A stretch of DNA of 64,000 bases from Clostridia bacterium (GTDB taxonomy: Bacteria > Bacillota > Clostridia > Christensenellales > Aristaeellaceae), in NCBI GenBank assembly GCA_017938695.1, contig JAGBBA010000072.1, forward strand, positions 1 through 64,000, read 5' to 3'. The number at the start of each line of letters is the position of its first letter. Position 1 is the first letter of the stretch. The translations under genes were made by a program, and so were the position numbers. This document shows positions 15,525 to 23,088 of this stretch, in pieces. Under the pieces are notes generated by a model. The model did no database searches, was not told the DNA's origin, and saw nothing but the letters and a program-made list of their open reading frames with translations.

Positions 15525-16730
15525 ATGATCCATGTAAGAATGCTGGGTGGTTTCCATGTGGATGTGGATGGCCGCTCGGCTGACAGCATTCTTGCCAAAA
15601 CACCCAAGGGAATTTTGCTGATGCAGTATCTGATGCTGCACCAGGGCGAGAGTGTGCCCGCCCGCCGCCTGATGGAGATCATGTGGCCCAACGATACCTC
15701 CGCCAGCCCCGAAGGCGCGCTGAAGACCCTGATCAGCCGCCTGCGCACGATCATGAATCAGGCTGGACCGGCTTTTGCCAGCTGCCTGGTCACGGCCCGC
15801 GGCGGCTATCGCTGGGAAACGCAAAGCGGCGTGACCGTGGACCTGGACGAATTCGAAAAGATCGCGGCCAGGGTGGATCATGTGGACGAGCTGACCGGCG
15901 AGAACCGGCACCAGTTCCGCGCCGCCCTGCAGCTTTTTGGCGGCGAGCTTCTGTGTGACCAGGACTGCCCCGACTGGGCCAAGCCCCGGGCCGACAAGGT
16001 GCGCCTGACCTACCTGACCATGGTGGAAAACTACCTGAACCTGCTGGAGCAGGCTGGCGACACCCAGGAAATGATCAGCGTGTGCCGCACCGCCCTGGAT
16101 GCCCAGCCCTTCAACGACGGATTGCACCTGCGCCTGACCGAGGCCCTGATGAGTGCTCGCCGCGACCAGGAAGCCTTGCGGCAGTATCAGCATGCGTCTC
16201 ACCTGACCGGCAGCCTGGACCGGGAACGCTACGATGAAAACGTGCGCGAATACTACGCCCAGCTGATGCGTAGCGAGCAGACCATCAACGATACGCTGAA
16301 CGACCTTTATGCCGACCTGATCGGCGACGTGGACACCGCCGGCGCGCTGGTGTGCGACATCCATATTTTCCGCGAAATGTATCACCTTCAGAAGCGGTGC
16401 CTGGAACGCCTGGGAGCGAACATCCTGCTGGGCGTGGTGATGGTGGCCGGCCTGGAGGATCAGCCCCTGCAGCTGGACCGCACCATGAACGGCCTGATGG
16501 AAGTGATGCGCTCCAACCTGCGCCGCGGCGACACCGTGACCAGGCAGAGCGTGAACCAGATCGCCATGCTTTTGCCCATGGCCAGCGAAATGCAGGGCCA
16601 GATGATCATGGAACGCATCCGCCGCGGATTCTACGCCCAGTTCCCCAATTCCGACTGCCGCCTGGCCAGCCGGTTCGCGCTGCTCAACGCCACCACCAAC
16701 CGGGGCGAGATCAAGCGTAAAGCAGACTGA
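15525..16730 (+). CDS. SARP/BTAD-type transcriptional regulator with degenerate GGDEF-like domain
   Basis: The 401-residue protein has an OmpR-like winged-helix DNA-binding domain (about 1-95; VRMLGGFHV, GALKTLISRLR), a bacterial transcriptional activation domain of helical repeats (about 100-245; DEFEKIAARV, LLCDQDCPDWAKPRADKVR) and a C-terminal region (about 270-395; LRRGDTVTRQSVNQIAMLLP) resembling a GGDEF fold without the GGDEF signature, so no cyclic-di-GMP synthesis is expected. It is a cytoplasmic activator of unknown targets. GGAGGGG precedes the ATG by 5 bases. It is monocistronic, with its own terminator. Confidence 0.8.
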   Translation: MIHVRMLGGFHVDVDGRSADSILAKTPKGILLMQYLMLHQGESVPARRLMEIMWPNDTSASPEGALKTLISRLRTIMNQAGPAFASCLVTARGGYRWETQSGVTVDLDEFEKIAARVDHVDELTGENRHQFRAALQLFGGELLCDQDCPDWAKPRADKVRLTYLTMVENYLNLLEQAGDTQEMISVCRTALDAQPFNDGLHLRLTEALMSARRDQEALRQYQHASHLTGSLDRERYDENVREYYAQLMRSEQTINDTLNDLYADLIGDVDTAGALVCDIHIFREMYHLQKRCLERLGANILLGVVMVAGLEDQPLQLDRTMNGLMEVMRSNLRRGDTVTRQSVNQIAMLLPMASEMQGQMIMERIRRGFYAQFPNSDCRLASRFALLNATTNRGEIKRKAD

Positions 16731-16742
16731 ATCAAATAACAC

Positions 16743-16779
16743 AAGCCGCGCTGGGAAAAGACCTGGCGCGGCTTTTTTG
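16743..16779 (+). terminator. Rho-independent terminator
   Basis: AAGCCGCGC pairs perfectly with GCGCGGCTT and is followed by TTTTT. It ends the SARP-like regulator transcript. Confidence 0.85.
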
Positions 16780-16801
16780 CGGAAAATTTTTTCGGCCCCA
16801 G

Positions 16802-16830
16802 TCAAACATCACCCTTGATGCGTCTATATA
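16802..16830 (+). promoter_or_regulatory. Possible ECF-type promoter of the sigma/anti-sigma pair
   Basis: CGTCTATATA at 16821-16830 resembles an ECF -10 (CGTC), with TCAAAC at 16802-16807 as a possible -35. The spacing is shorter than usual, so this is tentative. Autoregulation by the ECF factor encoded downstream would be expected. Confidence 0.3.
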
Positions 16831-16890
16831 GGTGCAAGGAGCGCGGGGATCCACGCAGCTCCAAGATGAACAAGAAAGCGAGGCGGGCCC

Positions 16891-17406
16891 ATGGCTGAGA
16901 TCGAATGCGCGCAAAGCCGTGATGAAACCCTGCGCCGCCTGATCACTGAATACGAAATACCCATCCGCCGGATGTGCTGTGTGTATCTGCAGGATGAGCA
17001 GCTGGCCCGGGACGCAGTGCAGGAGACCTTCCTCAAGGCCTATCTGGCACTGGACAAATTCCGGGGCGACAGCAGCGAAAAGACCTGGCTGATGCGCATC
17101 GCCGTGAACGTGTGCCACACCATGCGCCGCTCCACCTGGATGCGGCTGATGGACCGCCGCATCACCCTGGACAAGCTGCCGGAGCCTGCATCTCCTGCGG
17201 ACTATGGCCTGACGGAAATGACCGTAGATATCATGCGTCTGCCCCGCAAGCTGATGGACGTGGTGCTTTTGCATGATTACCAGGGCTTTACCGTCCGGGA
17301 GACCGGCGAGCTATTGGGAATACCGTATCAGACAGTGACAGGCAGGCTGAACGCTGCCCACAAAAAACTGCGTATTGCATGGACCGACACAGAAAAGGAG
17401 GATTGA
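16891..17406 (+). CDS. ECF-family RNA polymerase sigma factor
   Basis: The 171-residue protein has a sigma region 2 (about 20-85; DAVQETFLKAY, TWLMRIAVNVC) and a region 4 helix-turn-helix (about 115-165; VLLHDYQGFTVRETGELL then IPYQTVTGRL). The linker is short, as in ECF factors. It should direct polymerase to a small regulon in response to an envelope signal. The gene directly downstream, with start 2 bases after this stop, encodes a one-pass membrane protein with a peptidoglycan-binding domain and is the probable anti-sigma partner. Confidence 0.88.
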   Translation: MAEIECAQSRDETLRRLITEYEIPIRRMCCVYLQDEQLARDAVQETFLKAYLALDKFRGDSSEKTWLMRIAVNVCHTMRRSTWMRLMDRRITLDKLPEPASPADYGLTEMTVDIMRLPRKLMDVVLLHDYQGFTVRETGELLGIPYQTVTGRLNAAHKKLRIAWTDTEKED

Positions 17407-17408
17407 CC

Positions 17409-19016
17409 ATGAGCCGCAAGCGTGAGGACGTCCGTCTGGCACTGGATGCCGCCCTGTCCGGGGTCGACCGCGATCCGGCACTTTTCAACCGTGTCGTGAA
17501 TGCATCGAAAGGAGAGTTACCCCCTGTGAAACGCAAATTGACGTTTTCCATGGCCCTGGTGCTGATCCTGGTGCTGATCACCGGCACGGTGGCCGTGGCT
17601 GCTGCCTACCGCGGCGTGAGCTATTTCCTGACGGAAAAATCTGAAAAACCCACAGATATCAACGAAGATTACCTCGTCAGCGGCCTCGAGAGCTATCACA
17701 ACAGCACCCTGCTGAATGCTGAAGTGGTGGATGCCTACTGGGACGGCGTGAACTGCTTCATTGCCTATCGCGTCAGTCCGGCTGATCCTTCTCTGACTTT
17801 GCGCATGCAGTGTATGAACCTGTACCACGGCCACGACCAGGGCACGGAGAACGCCGATCTATGGGTGCAGGAGCCTTCCTTCATCATGCTCACCGATCGG
17901 AACGGCGATGTGACCCACGCAGAGCAGCTGGCGGACACCGCCTCTTCCTACGACTGGGTGTACGAGGAGGACGGCAGCATCACCGTGCTGGTGAAGTTCC
18001 CCCTCTACGGCCTGGAGGACATCGAAACCATCTCGGTGCCCGTGTTCTGCGGCGAGGCTGGGAAGGCACAGGTACAGGAAGCCTACCTGCACTTTGATCC
18101 TCCGGCACTGGCAGACCCCGTCGCCACCCATGAACATCAGTGGACGGAGACCACCGGCATCGGCCCGAAGGTATGCGCCATTTGCGGCCGCACCGAGGGC
18201 GGCGCACGGCAGCACCACAACAGCAAGCTGCTCAGCGCAGAAGTGACCAACGTCGCCTGGGACGGGGCAACTTTCACCTTGGATTACTGCATTCGCCCGG
18301 CTGATCCGGCCCTGACCCTGCAAATGCAGTGCACCGATCCTGCCCACGAACACACCGCCAAAGCAGCCGACCTGCTGGTGCAGGAGCCGGGGTATATCAT
18401 GCTCACCGACACCCAGGGCAAGGTGACCCACATCAGGGCTGACGGATTCCCCTTGCTGTCCTGTGACTGGACATATGCAGAGGATGGCAGCATCGTTGTT
18501 CACGCCCAGTTCCCCCTGAACAGCGCAGCGGAGATCGAAAGCTACTCCATTCCTATCTTCAACGCCGTGGCCGGGGAAGAAAAGCTGAATTACTCCTTCC
18601 TGCACTTCTACGCTGACGACATGCTTGATCCCATTCCGCCCCACGACCATGCCTGGGCCGAGGCCACCTGCGTCAGTGCCCGGACCTGCACCATCTGCCA
18701 GCGCACTGAAGGCGGCCTGGGCGACCATGACTTCCGCCCGGCAGCAGACGGCAAAACCACGGTTTGCAGCGTGTGCGAAACGGTCACGAACCGCACGGAC
18801 TGCGAGCCCCTGTACATGATCCTTCAGCCCGGCGACTACACCAACTATGTTTGGGAAATGCAGTACCGACTCTGCGAGCTGGGCTTCTACGATGGGCAGC
18901 TCTCCGCCAGGTACGACCAGGCGACCCAGGCTGCCGTGAAGGCTTTCCAGGAGAGTCAGGGCCTGGAGGCTGATGGCATCTGCGACATCAAAACGCTGGA
19001 AAAGCTCTTTCCGTAA
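17409..19016 (+). CDS. Anti-sigma-like membrane protein with duplicated ectodomain and peptidoglycan-binding domain
   Basis: The 535-residue protein has a short cytoplasmic part (about 1-40), one membrane segment (about 43-66) and a large exterior. The exterior holds two copies of a beta-rich domain (about 95-240 and 270-410; both begin LL-A-EV and contain ADPxLTL-MQC, FIMLTD or YIMLTD, DWxYxEDGSI). After each copy comes an H-x-W...CxIC-x-RTEGG segment, plus CSVC further on. A PG_binding_1 domain closes the chain (about 470-535; MQYRLCELGFYDG, DQATQAAVKAFQ). ATG at 17409 follows AGGAGG by 7 bases. The layout suggests wall sensing that controls the ECF sigma; I recognise no exact family. Confidence 0.65.
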   Translation: MSRKREDVRLALDAALSGVDRDPALFNRVVNASKGELPPVKRKLTFSMALVLILVLITGTVAVAAAYRGVSYFLTEKSEKPTDINEDYLVSGLESYHNSTLLNAEVVDAYWDGVNCFIAYRVSPADPSLTLRMQCMNLYHGHDQGTENADLWVQEPSFIMLTDRNGDVTHAEQLADTASSYDWVYEEDGSITVLVKFPLYGLEDIETISVPVFCGEAGKAQVQEAYLHFDPPALADPVATHEHQWTETTGIGPKVCAICGRTEGGARQHHNSKLLSAEVTNVAWDGATFTLDYCIRPADPALTLQMQCTDPAHEHTAKAADLLVQEPGYIMLTDTQGKVTHIRADGFPLLSCDWTYAEDGSIVVHAQFPLNSAAEIESYSIPIFNAVAGEEKLNYSFLHFYADDMLDPIPPHDHAWAEATCVSARTCTICQRTEGGLGDHDFRPAADGKTTVCSVCETVTNRTDCEPLYMILQPGDYTNYVWEMQYRLCELGFYDGQLSARYDQATQAAVKAFQESQGLEADGICDIKTLEKLFP

Positions 19017-19033
19017 AACAGGCAAAACGAATT

Positions 19034-19067
19034 GGCCGCGCTGGAGAAATCCGGTGCGGCTTTCGCT
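19034..19067 (+). terminator. Weak terminator-like hairpin before spoIVB
   Basis: GGCCGC near 19034 pairs with GCGGC near 19059, followed by TTTC. The stem is short and the T-run is only three bases. Confidence 0.35.
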
Positions 19068-19130
19068 ATCTTCCAGCATGGCGACGCGCTTTCCCCGGCA
19101 AACTGCCAGGGAAGAAAGCGAGGGCTGCCC

Positions 19131-20402
19131 ATGAAGAGAGCATCCGGACGAAACGCCTCCTGTTTACGGCGCGCCACAGGCGTGGTGCTGGCCATGTTCA
19201 TTGCCCTGGGGTACTTTTCCCCCATGCAGGAAACCCTGCGCACCCTGCCCGATACCATGGCCCTGACGGAAGGCCAGGTGCAGAACCTGGCACTGGGGCC
19301 TCAGCTGCGACTGGTGTCCCGGGGCGGCAATCTGGCGGTGAGTGCCTCGGAGGACGAAACCCTGGGCCAGGTGGAGCTGGTGAGTGAAACCGCCGGTACC
19401 AGCGAGCTGATGCTGAGCCTGATGGGCATCTTGCCGCTGAAAAAGGTGGAGGTGCAGGTCAGCCCGGAGAAGCGGCTGATCCCCGGGGGCAGTGCGCTGG
19501 GCGTGGCCATGCGCACCGAGGGTGTGCTGGTGGTGGGCACCAGCGACCTGAGCCAGCACGCCAGCCCGGCGTCCCTCAGCGGCATCAAGCCAGGGGATGT
19601 GCTGCGCCGGGTGGACGGGGTGGACATCGTATCCGCCCAGCAGCTGACGGAGCTCATCGCCCGCCTGGGCGAAAAGCCGCTGCCGGTGGAATACCAGCGC
19701 AACGGCACCGTGATGACCACCACCATGACGCCCCGGATGGACGCATCCACCGGCACAGTGCGCATGGGCGCGTGGGTGCGGGACTCCACCGCCGGGGTGG
19801 GCACCCTGTCCTTTTATGACCCGGAAACCGGCCGCTACGCCGCGCTGGGCCACGCCATCACCGACGGCGACACCGGCCAGGTGCTGACGGTGGGCCAGGG
19901 GCAGATCCTCAAGGCGGATGTGGTGGCGGTGCAAAAGGGCGTGAAGGGCACGCCGGGCGAGCTGAAGGGCAGCTTTCTGATGGACCCGCAAACCCTGGGG
20001 GACATCCGCCGCAACAGCACGCTGGGCATTTACGGCACCATGCAGTCTGCCCCGGTGAACCCGATTTATCCCGACGGCCTGCCCATCGGCCTGCGTTCCG
20101 GCGTGCACGAGGGTCCGGCGACCATCCTCTCCACGGTGGACGGCACCGGCATGCAGGAGTTTACCGTGGAGATCACCAGGGTGAACACCCAAAACGCCCC
20201 CGCGCCCAAGAGCATGGTGATCAAGGTGACCGACCCGCGCCTGCTGGAAACCACCGGCGGTATCGTGCAGGGCATGAGCGGCAGCCCGATCATCCAGGAC
20301 GGGCGGATCATCGGCGCGGTGACGCATGTGTTTGTGTCCGATCCCACCCAGGGGTACGGGCTGTATGTAGATTGGATGCTGGGGGAAGCGGGGCAGACAT
20401 GA
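19131..20402 (+). CDS. spoIVB: SpoIVB serine peptidase (S55), sporulation signalling protease
   Basis: The 423-residue protein has an N-terminal membrane anchor (about 17-33), a PDZ domain (about 120-200; IKPGDVLRRVDGVDIVSAQQ) and the S55 protease domain. Catalytic His241 (AALGHAITDGD) and Ser383 (GIVQGMSGSPII) are in place, and the end VTHVFVSDPTQGYGLYVDWM is typical. In Bacillus, SpoIVB is made in the forespore and cleaves SpoIVFA to trigger sigma-K activation. The gene commonly stands next to spo0A; here the downstream side is occupied by foreign-looking genes and extra copies of the spoIVB 3' end. The start at 19131 is weakly supported by GAGGG. Confidence 0.95.
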   Translation: MKRASGRNASCLRRATGVVLAMFIALGYFSPMQETLRTLPDTMALTEGQVQNLALGPQLRLVSRGGNLAVSASEDETLGQVELVSETAGTSELMLSLMGILPLKKVEVQVSPEKRLIPGGSALGVAMRTEGVLVVGTSDLSQHASPASLSGIKPGDVLRRVDGVDIVSAQQLTELIARLGEKPLPVEYQRNGTVMTTTMTPRMDASTGTVRMGAWVRDSTAGVGTLSFYDPETGRYAALGHAITDGDTGQVLTVGQGQILKADVVAVQKGVKGTPGELKGSFLMDPQTLGDIRRNSTLGIYGTMQSAPVNPIYPDGLPIGLRSGVHEGPATILSTVDGTGMQEFTVEITRVNTQNAPAPKSMVIKVTDPRLLETTGGIVQGMSGSPIIQDGRIIGAVTHVFVSDPTQGYGLYVDWMLGEAGQT

Positions 20403-20406
20403 AAAT

Positions 20407-20429
20407 GCACGTCCCGGCAAAGGACGTGC
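20407..20429 (-). terminator. Hairpin terminator between spoIVB and the MFS gene
   Basis: GCACGTCC pairs perfectly with GGACGTGC. On the minus strand it is followed by ATTTTC, so it mainly terminates the MFS gene. Confidence 0.65.
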
Positions 20430-20438
20430 GGAAGTACA

Positions 20439-21659
20439 TTATTCGCAATGGGTCAGAATGAATGCCTTGGTGTGTCTGTTCAGGCAAACGTACAGTATGG
20501 GGAGTAGCGCCAGTGTGATGCCTGCGGCAAAAACCAGGTGTAACGGGAAAACATCCCCCAGAAAACCAAAGATCACCGCGGACAGCGCCATGCCGCCACA
20601 GCAGGAGGACTGGACAAAGCCCAGGATAGCACTGCGGTTCTCTTCAGGCAGGGCCAGCATCAGGGCGGCGTTGAATACGGCGTTGCCGGCTGCATTGGTC
20701 AGGCTGGCAAGGAAAAAGAGTACACACATGGGTATGAACTGCGTGGAGAAATATGCCAGCAGGCTGAACACTCCGAAGAGGGAAAAGCCAAGCGTCATCG
20801 TCCAGAAGCGTGCCTTGGGCGTCAGCTTCACAATGCCCAGAAACAGCACGCACAAAAGGGAACCTGCTGTCATTACCGCAGAAAGGTAGCCGTACATATC
20901 CACGGTGAACCCCTTTTCCAGGCAGAAGGGCAGCATGAGGGTCATGGGACCTGCGCAAAGCAGGTTCAGCAGCAGGATGCTGGGGACAAACAGGCGCAGG
21001 CAGCCGTCTGAAAAGATGGTCTTCACGGCGCTGCCCATATCCCGCAAGAGGCCCCTGGCTGTAACCTGTGTGCCTTGCTGGGGAGTTCTTGGCACATGGA
21101 TGAAGAATTCAGAGACAGCGGAATACAGGTTGCTCAGGCCGTTGATGACCACAATCAGCGGTACGCCGAGGAAAGCTACCATCACGCCGCTGAGGGCTGA
21201 ACCAGTCAGGTTGATAAGCGATGAAACACCTGAAAAAATAGACTGGCCCTGTACCATATCATTGCGAGGGATAATATCGATCATCAGCGTGCTGACAGCA
21301 GGAGAATAGAAAACGCTGCCAAAGGCGGCCAGCAATGCCACGATCAGCACGATGGGTACACTCAGGGTATTCTGCCAGGCCAATAGTCCTACGACCAGCA
21401 TGAGCAAGCCCTGCAATACATCGATGCCTACGATCAGCCACTTGCGGTTGCATTTATCCACGATGCTGCCGCAAAGAGGAGAGAAAAACATGGTCACAAA
21501 CATCGATATGGAGGACATGATTCCCATCAGGGCGCTGGAACCTGTCTGCTGATAGACCCAATAGCCGATGGCAACGCTGTACATCAAATCGCCAATGGTG
21601 CTGACCGTGTTTCCCTGCAGAAGCAGAATATAGTCTTTATTCCATAGCTTCTTATGCAT
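20439..21659 (-). CDS. MFS drug/solute exporter (MFS_3 / MefA-EntS-like)
   Basis: The 406-residue protein has twelve predicted membrane segments and the typical MFS_3 start NKDYILLLQGNTVSTIGD, the loop CGSIVDKCNRK between segments 2 and 3 and a mid-protein loop (HVPRTPQQGTQ). Relatives include macrolide and siderophore exporters; the substrate is unknown. The start at 21659 is set by the promoter: a further upstream ATG would lie inside the -10. The gene looks less GC-rich than its surroundings and is flanked by spoIVB and a spoIVB tail copy, so it was probably acquired. Confidence 0.8.
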   Translation of the reverse strand: MHKKLWNKDYILLLQGNTVSTIGDLMYSVAIGYWVYQQTGSSALMGIMSSISMFVTMFFSPLCGSIVDKCNRKWLIVGIDVLQGLLMLVVGLLAWQNTLSVPIVLIVALLAAFGSVFYSPAVSTLMIDIIPRNDMVQGQSIFSGVSSLINLTGSALSGVMVAFLGVPLIVVINGLSNLYSAVSEFFIHVPRTPQQGTQVTARGLLRDMGSAVKTIFSDGCLRLFVPSILLLNLLCAGPMTLMLPFCLEKGFTVDMYGYLSAVMTAGSLLCVLFLGIVKLTPKARFWTMTLGFSLFGVFSLLAYFSTQFIPMCVLFFLASLTNAAGNAVFNAALMLALPEENRSAILGFVQSSCCGGMALSAVIFGFLGDVFPLHLVFAAGITLALLPILYVCLNRHTKAFILTHCE

Positions 21660-21692
21660 AAAGGAAAGTTCCTTTCGTTCCTTTTCGAAAGG

Positions 21693-21721
21693 ATTATACA
21701 TTATGCTGTTGCTGATTACAA
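21693..21721 (-). promoter_or_regulatory. Sigma-A promoter of the MFS gene
   Basis: On the minus strand TTGTAA (21721-21716) and TATAAT (21698-21693) are 17 bases apart. The transcript would start near 21686. Confidence 0.75.
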
Positions 21722-21779
21722 TGAGAGCCGCTTTGGAGTTGGATTAGAATTGCATGAAAAGCTTCGGCATCATCGACAC

Positions 21780-21863
21780 ACCCACGTGTTTGTGTCAGAC
21801 CCCACCCAGGGGTATGGGCTGTATGTGGATTGGATGCTGGGGGAAACAGAACAGGCTTATTGA
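21780..21863 (+). pseudogene. Copy 2 of the spoIVB 3' end (gene fragment)
   Basis: This fragment encodes THVFVSDPTQGYGLYVDWML-GE and a stop, matching the end of spoIVB. Over 66 aligned bases (20322-20387 versus 21780-21845) I count six differences, and every one is synonymous. The copy is therefore not a decayed duplicate but the tail of a gene that diverged under selection, such as spoIVB of a related strain. There is no start or upstream body. A trace of the preceding ATCATCG may extend the match to about 21769. Confidence 0.85.
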
Positions 21864-21871
21864 ATGCAAAA

Positions 21872-21899
21872 GCCCCGGGCATCGTTTGACGTCCGGGGC
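21872..21899 (-). terminator. Hairpin terminator of the PfkB-family gene
   Basis: GCCCCGGGC pairs with GTCCGGGGC (one wobble or mismatch). On the minus strand it is followed by TTTTGC. Confidence 0.7.
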
Positions 21900-21910
21900 G
21901 TACAGGATTT

Positions 21911-22810
21911 TTACTGTTGCTCGATCAGTTGGGTAACTTCGTCCAGCGTCGGTGGATGGAGGGGAAGCGGAAAGCGGGAGATCGCAATACCGGAACAGGC
22001 ACTGGCAAAACGGACAAGGTCGTCATCTGGCATGTTGTGCAGAAGCGCATAGGTGCAGCCGGCCTTGAATGTATCGCCTGCACCAAGGGTGCTGCGAACG
22101 TCTACCTGGAAAGGGGCCATTTGCTTCATGGCTTGTCCCTTGCGGCCATAGAGCATATTGCCACCGCCGGATGTGATGATGGTCAGGCCTTCGCTTTCCT
22201 GTTGCAACAGGGCAAATACAGCTTCTTTTTCCATACCCTGATAATGCTGGTGGAGGCATTCGCCAGAAACAACATTCACGGCAGCATGTTGATGCAGATA
22301 GGTATCGTGCGGAGCGTCAATGGTCACGTAGGGAATGCCATGCTTGACGCATAACTGTGCCGCAAGCGTTGATTCCTCGCGGAAGAAGGGATCGATGGCA
22401 GCAGCCTTGCAAGATGCGATATCCTTTTCCTGGGGGATATTCCACCATTTAGTGTCTTGCGAAAACAATGTCTGGAACCTGCCCATGGGAGAGCGAACCA
22501 ATCCGGCAATGACCACATAGTCCATGACGCCTGGATCATCCGGGGTGAAATACAGAGGAGAGAGATCCACGGGTTTGTCGTGGTAGAACTCCTTCAGTAG
22601 CGGTGCAACAGCGGTGCCGATGTATGTACCTGCCATGCGAACCGATGCGCCCAACGAGCTGAGCACTGTGGCGGCAGTGCCGGTTTCACCGCCGGGGAGA
22701 AAGTACTGTGCATCAATCTCCGAGTAGGCATCGGGCTGGAGAAAACCACCGCGAAGCAAAAAAGAATGGGTACCGAGAATCTGGCCAAAAAGGTAAATAT
22801 CGGGATGCAT
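21911..22810 (-). CDS. PfkB-family carbohydrate/nucleoside kinase
   Basis: The 299-residue protein has both PfkB signatures: an N-terminal glycine-rich segment (PGGETGTAATVLSSLGASV, about 40-58) and the ATP-site/catalytic motif STLGAGDTFKAG (about 245-256), whose Asp is the catalytic base. It phosphorylates a sugar or related alcohol in the cytoplasm; ribokinase- or fructokinase-like substrates are possible but not decided. AGGAGG lies 5 bases before the ATG. It is a single-gene unit with its own promoter and terminator, between spoIVB tail copies 2 and 3. Confidence 0.85.
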   Translation of the reverse strand: MHPDIYLFGQILGTHSFLLRGGFLQPDAYSEIDAQYFLPGGETGTAATVLSSLGASVRMAGTYIGTAVAPLLKEFYHDKPVDLSPLYFTPDDPGVMDYVVIAGLVRSPMGRFQTLFSQDTKWWNIPQEKDIASCKAAAIDPFFREESTLAAQLCVKHGIPYVTIDAPHDTYLHQHAAVNVVSGECLHQHYQGMEKEAVFALLQQESEGLTIITSGGGNMLYGRKGQAMKQMAPFQVDVRSTLGAGDTFKAGCTYALLHNMPDDDLVRFASACSGIAISRFPLPLHPPTLDEVTQLIEQQ

Positions 22811-22868
22811 ATGATCCTCCTGTCTTTCTGTGTGCGCTGTTGTGATGGGACGTGTTAGAATTAATTGT

Positions 22869-22897
22869 ATTATACGCTGCTTACCTTGTTATAGCAA
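22869..22897 (-). promoter_or_regulatory. Sigma-A promoter of the PfkB-family gene
   Basis: On the minus strand TTGCTA (22897-22892) and TATAAT (22874-22869) are 17 bases apart, about 60 bases before the start codon. Confidence 0.75.
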
Positions 22898-22953
22898 GAA
22901 AAGGTTGGCAGTATCTACGAATCGTAGAGCTGGCGCGGTTGGTATCACCGCCA

Positions 22954-23028
22954 CACCCCGTGTTTGTGTCCCCCCAGAGCTACGGCCTGCACATCGACTG
23001 GCTGCTGCAAGAAACCTCACAACCATAG
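22954..23028 (+). pseudogene. Copy 3 of the spoIVB 3' end (diverged fragment)
   Basis: Translation gives HPVFVSPQSYGLHIDWLLQ-ETSQP and a stop, alignable with the SpoIVB end (VFVSDPTQGYGLYVDWML-GE) after loss of about three residues. It is clearly more diverged than copy 2, suggesting an older event or a more distant donor. No upstream spoIVB sequence accompanies it. Confidence 0.65.
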
Positions 23029-23044
23029 CTGCCATATGAAAGAA

Positions 23045-23066
23045 GGGACGGCCTTGTGGCCGTCCC
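23045..23066 (-). terminator. Rho-independent terminator of the CUT1 importer operon
   Basis: GGGACGGCC pairs perfectly with GGCCGTCCC around TTGT. On the minus strand it is followed by TTCTTTC. Confidence 0.75.
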
Positions 23067-23088
23067 CTTTGCGTTGGTGATGATGAAA

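Noticed and set aside
20403..23050. Insertion sequence or integrase as the cause of the spoIVB tail copies
   Set aside because: No transposase, recombinase or terminal inverted repeats were found; only an MFS and a PfkB gene lie between the tails.
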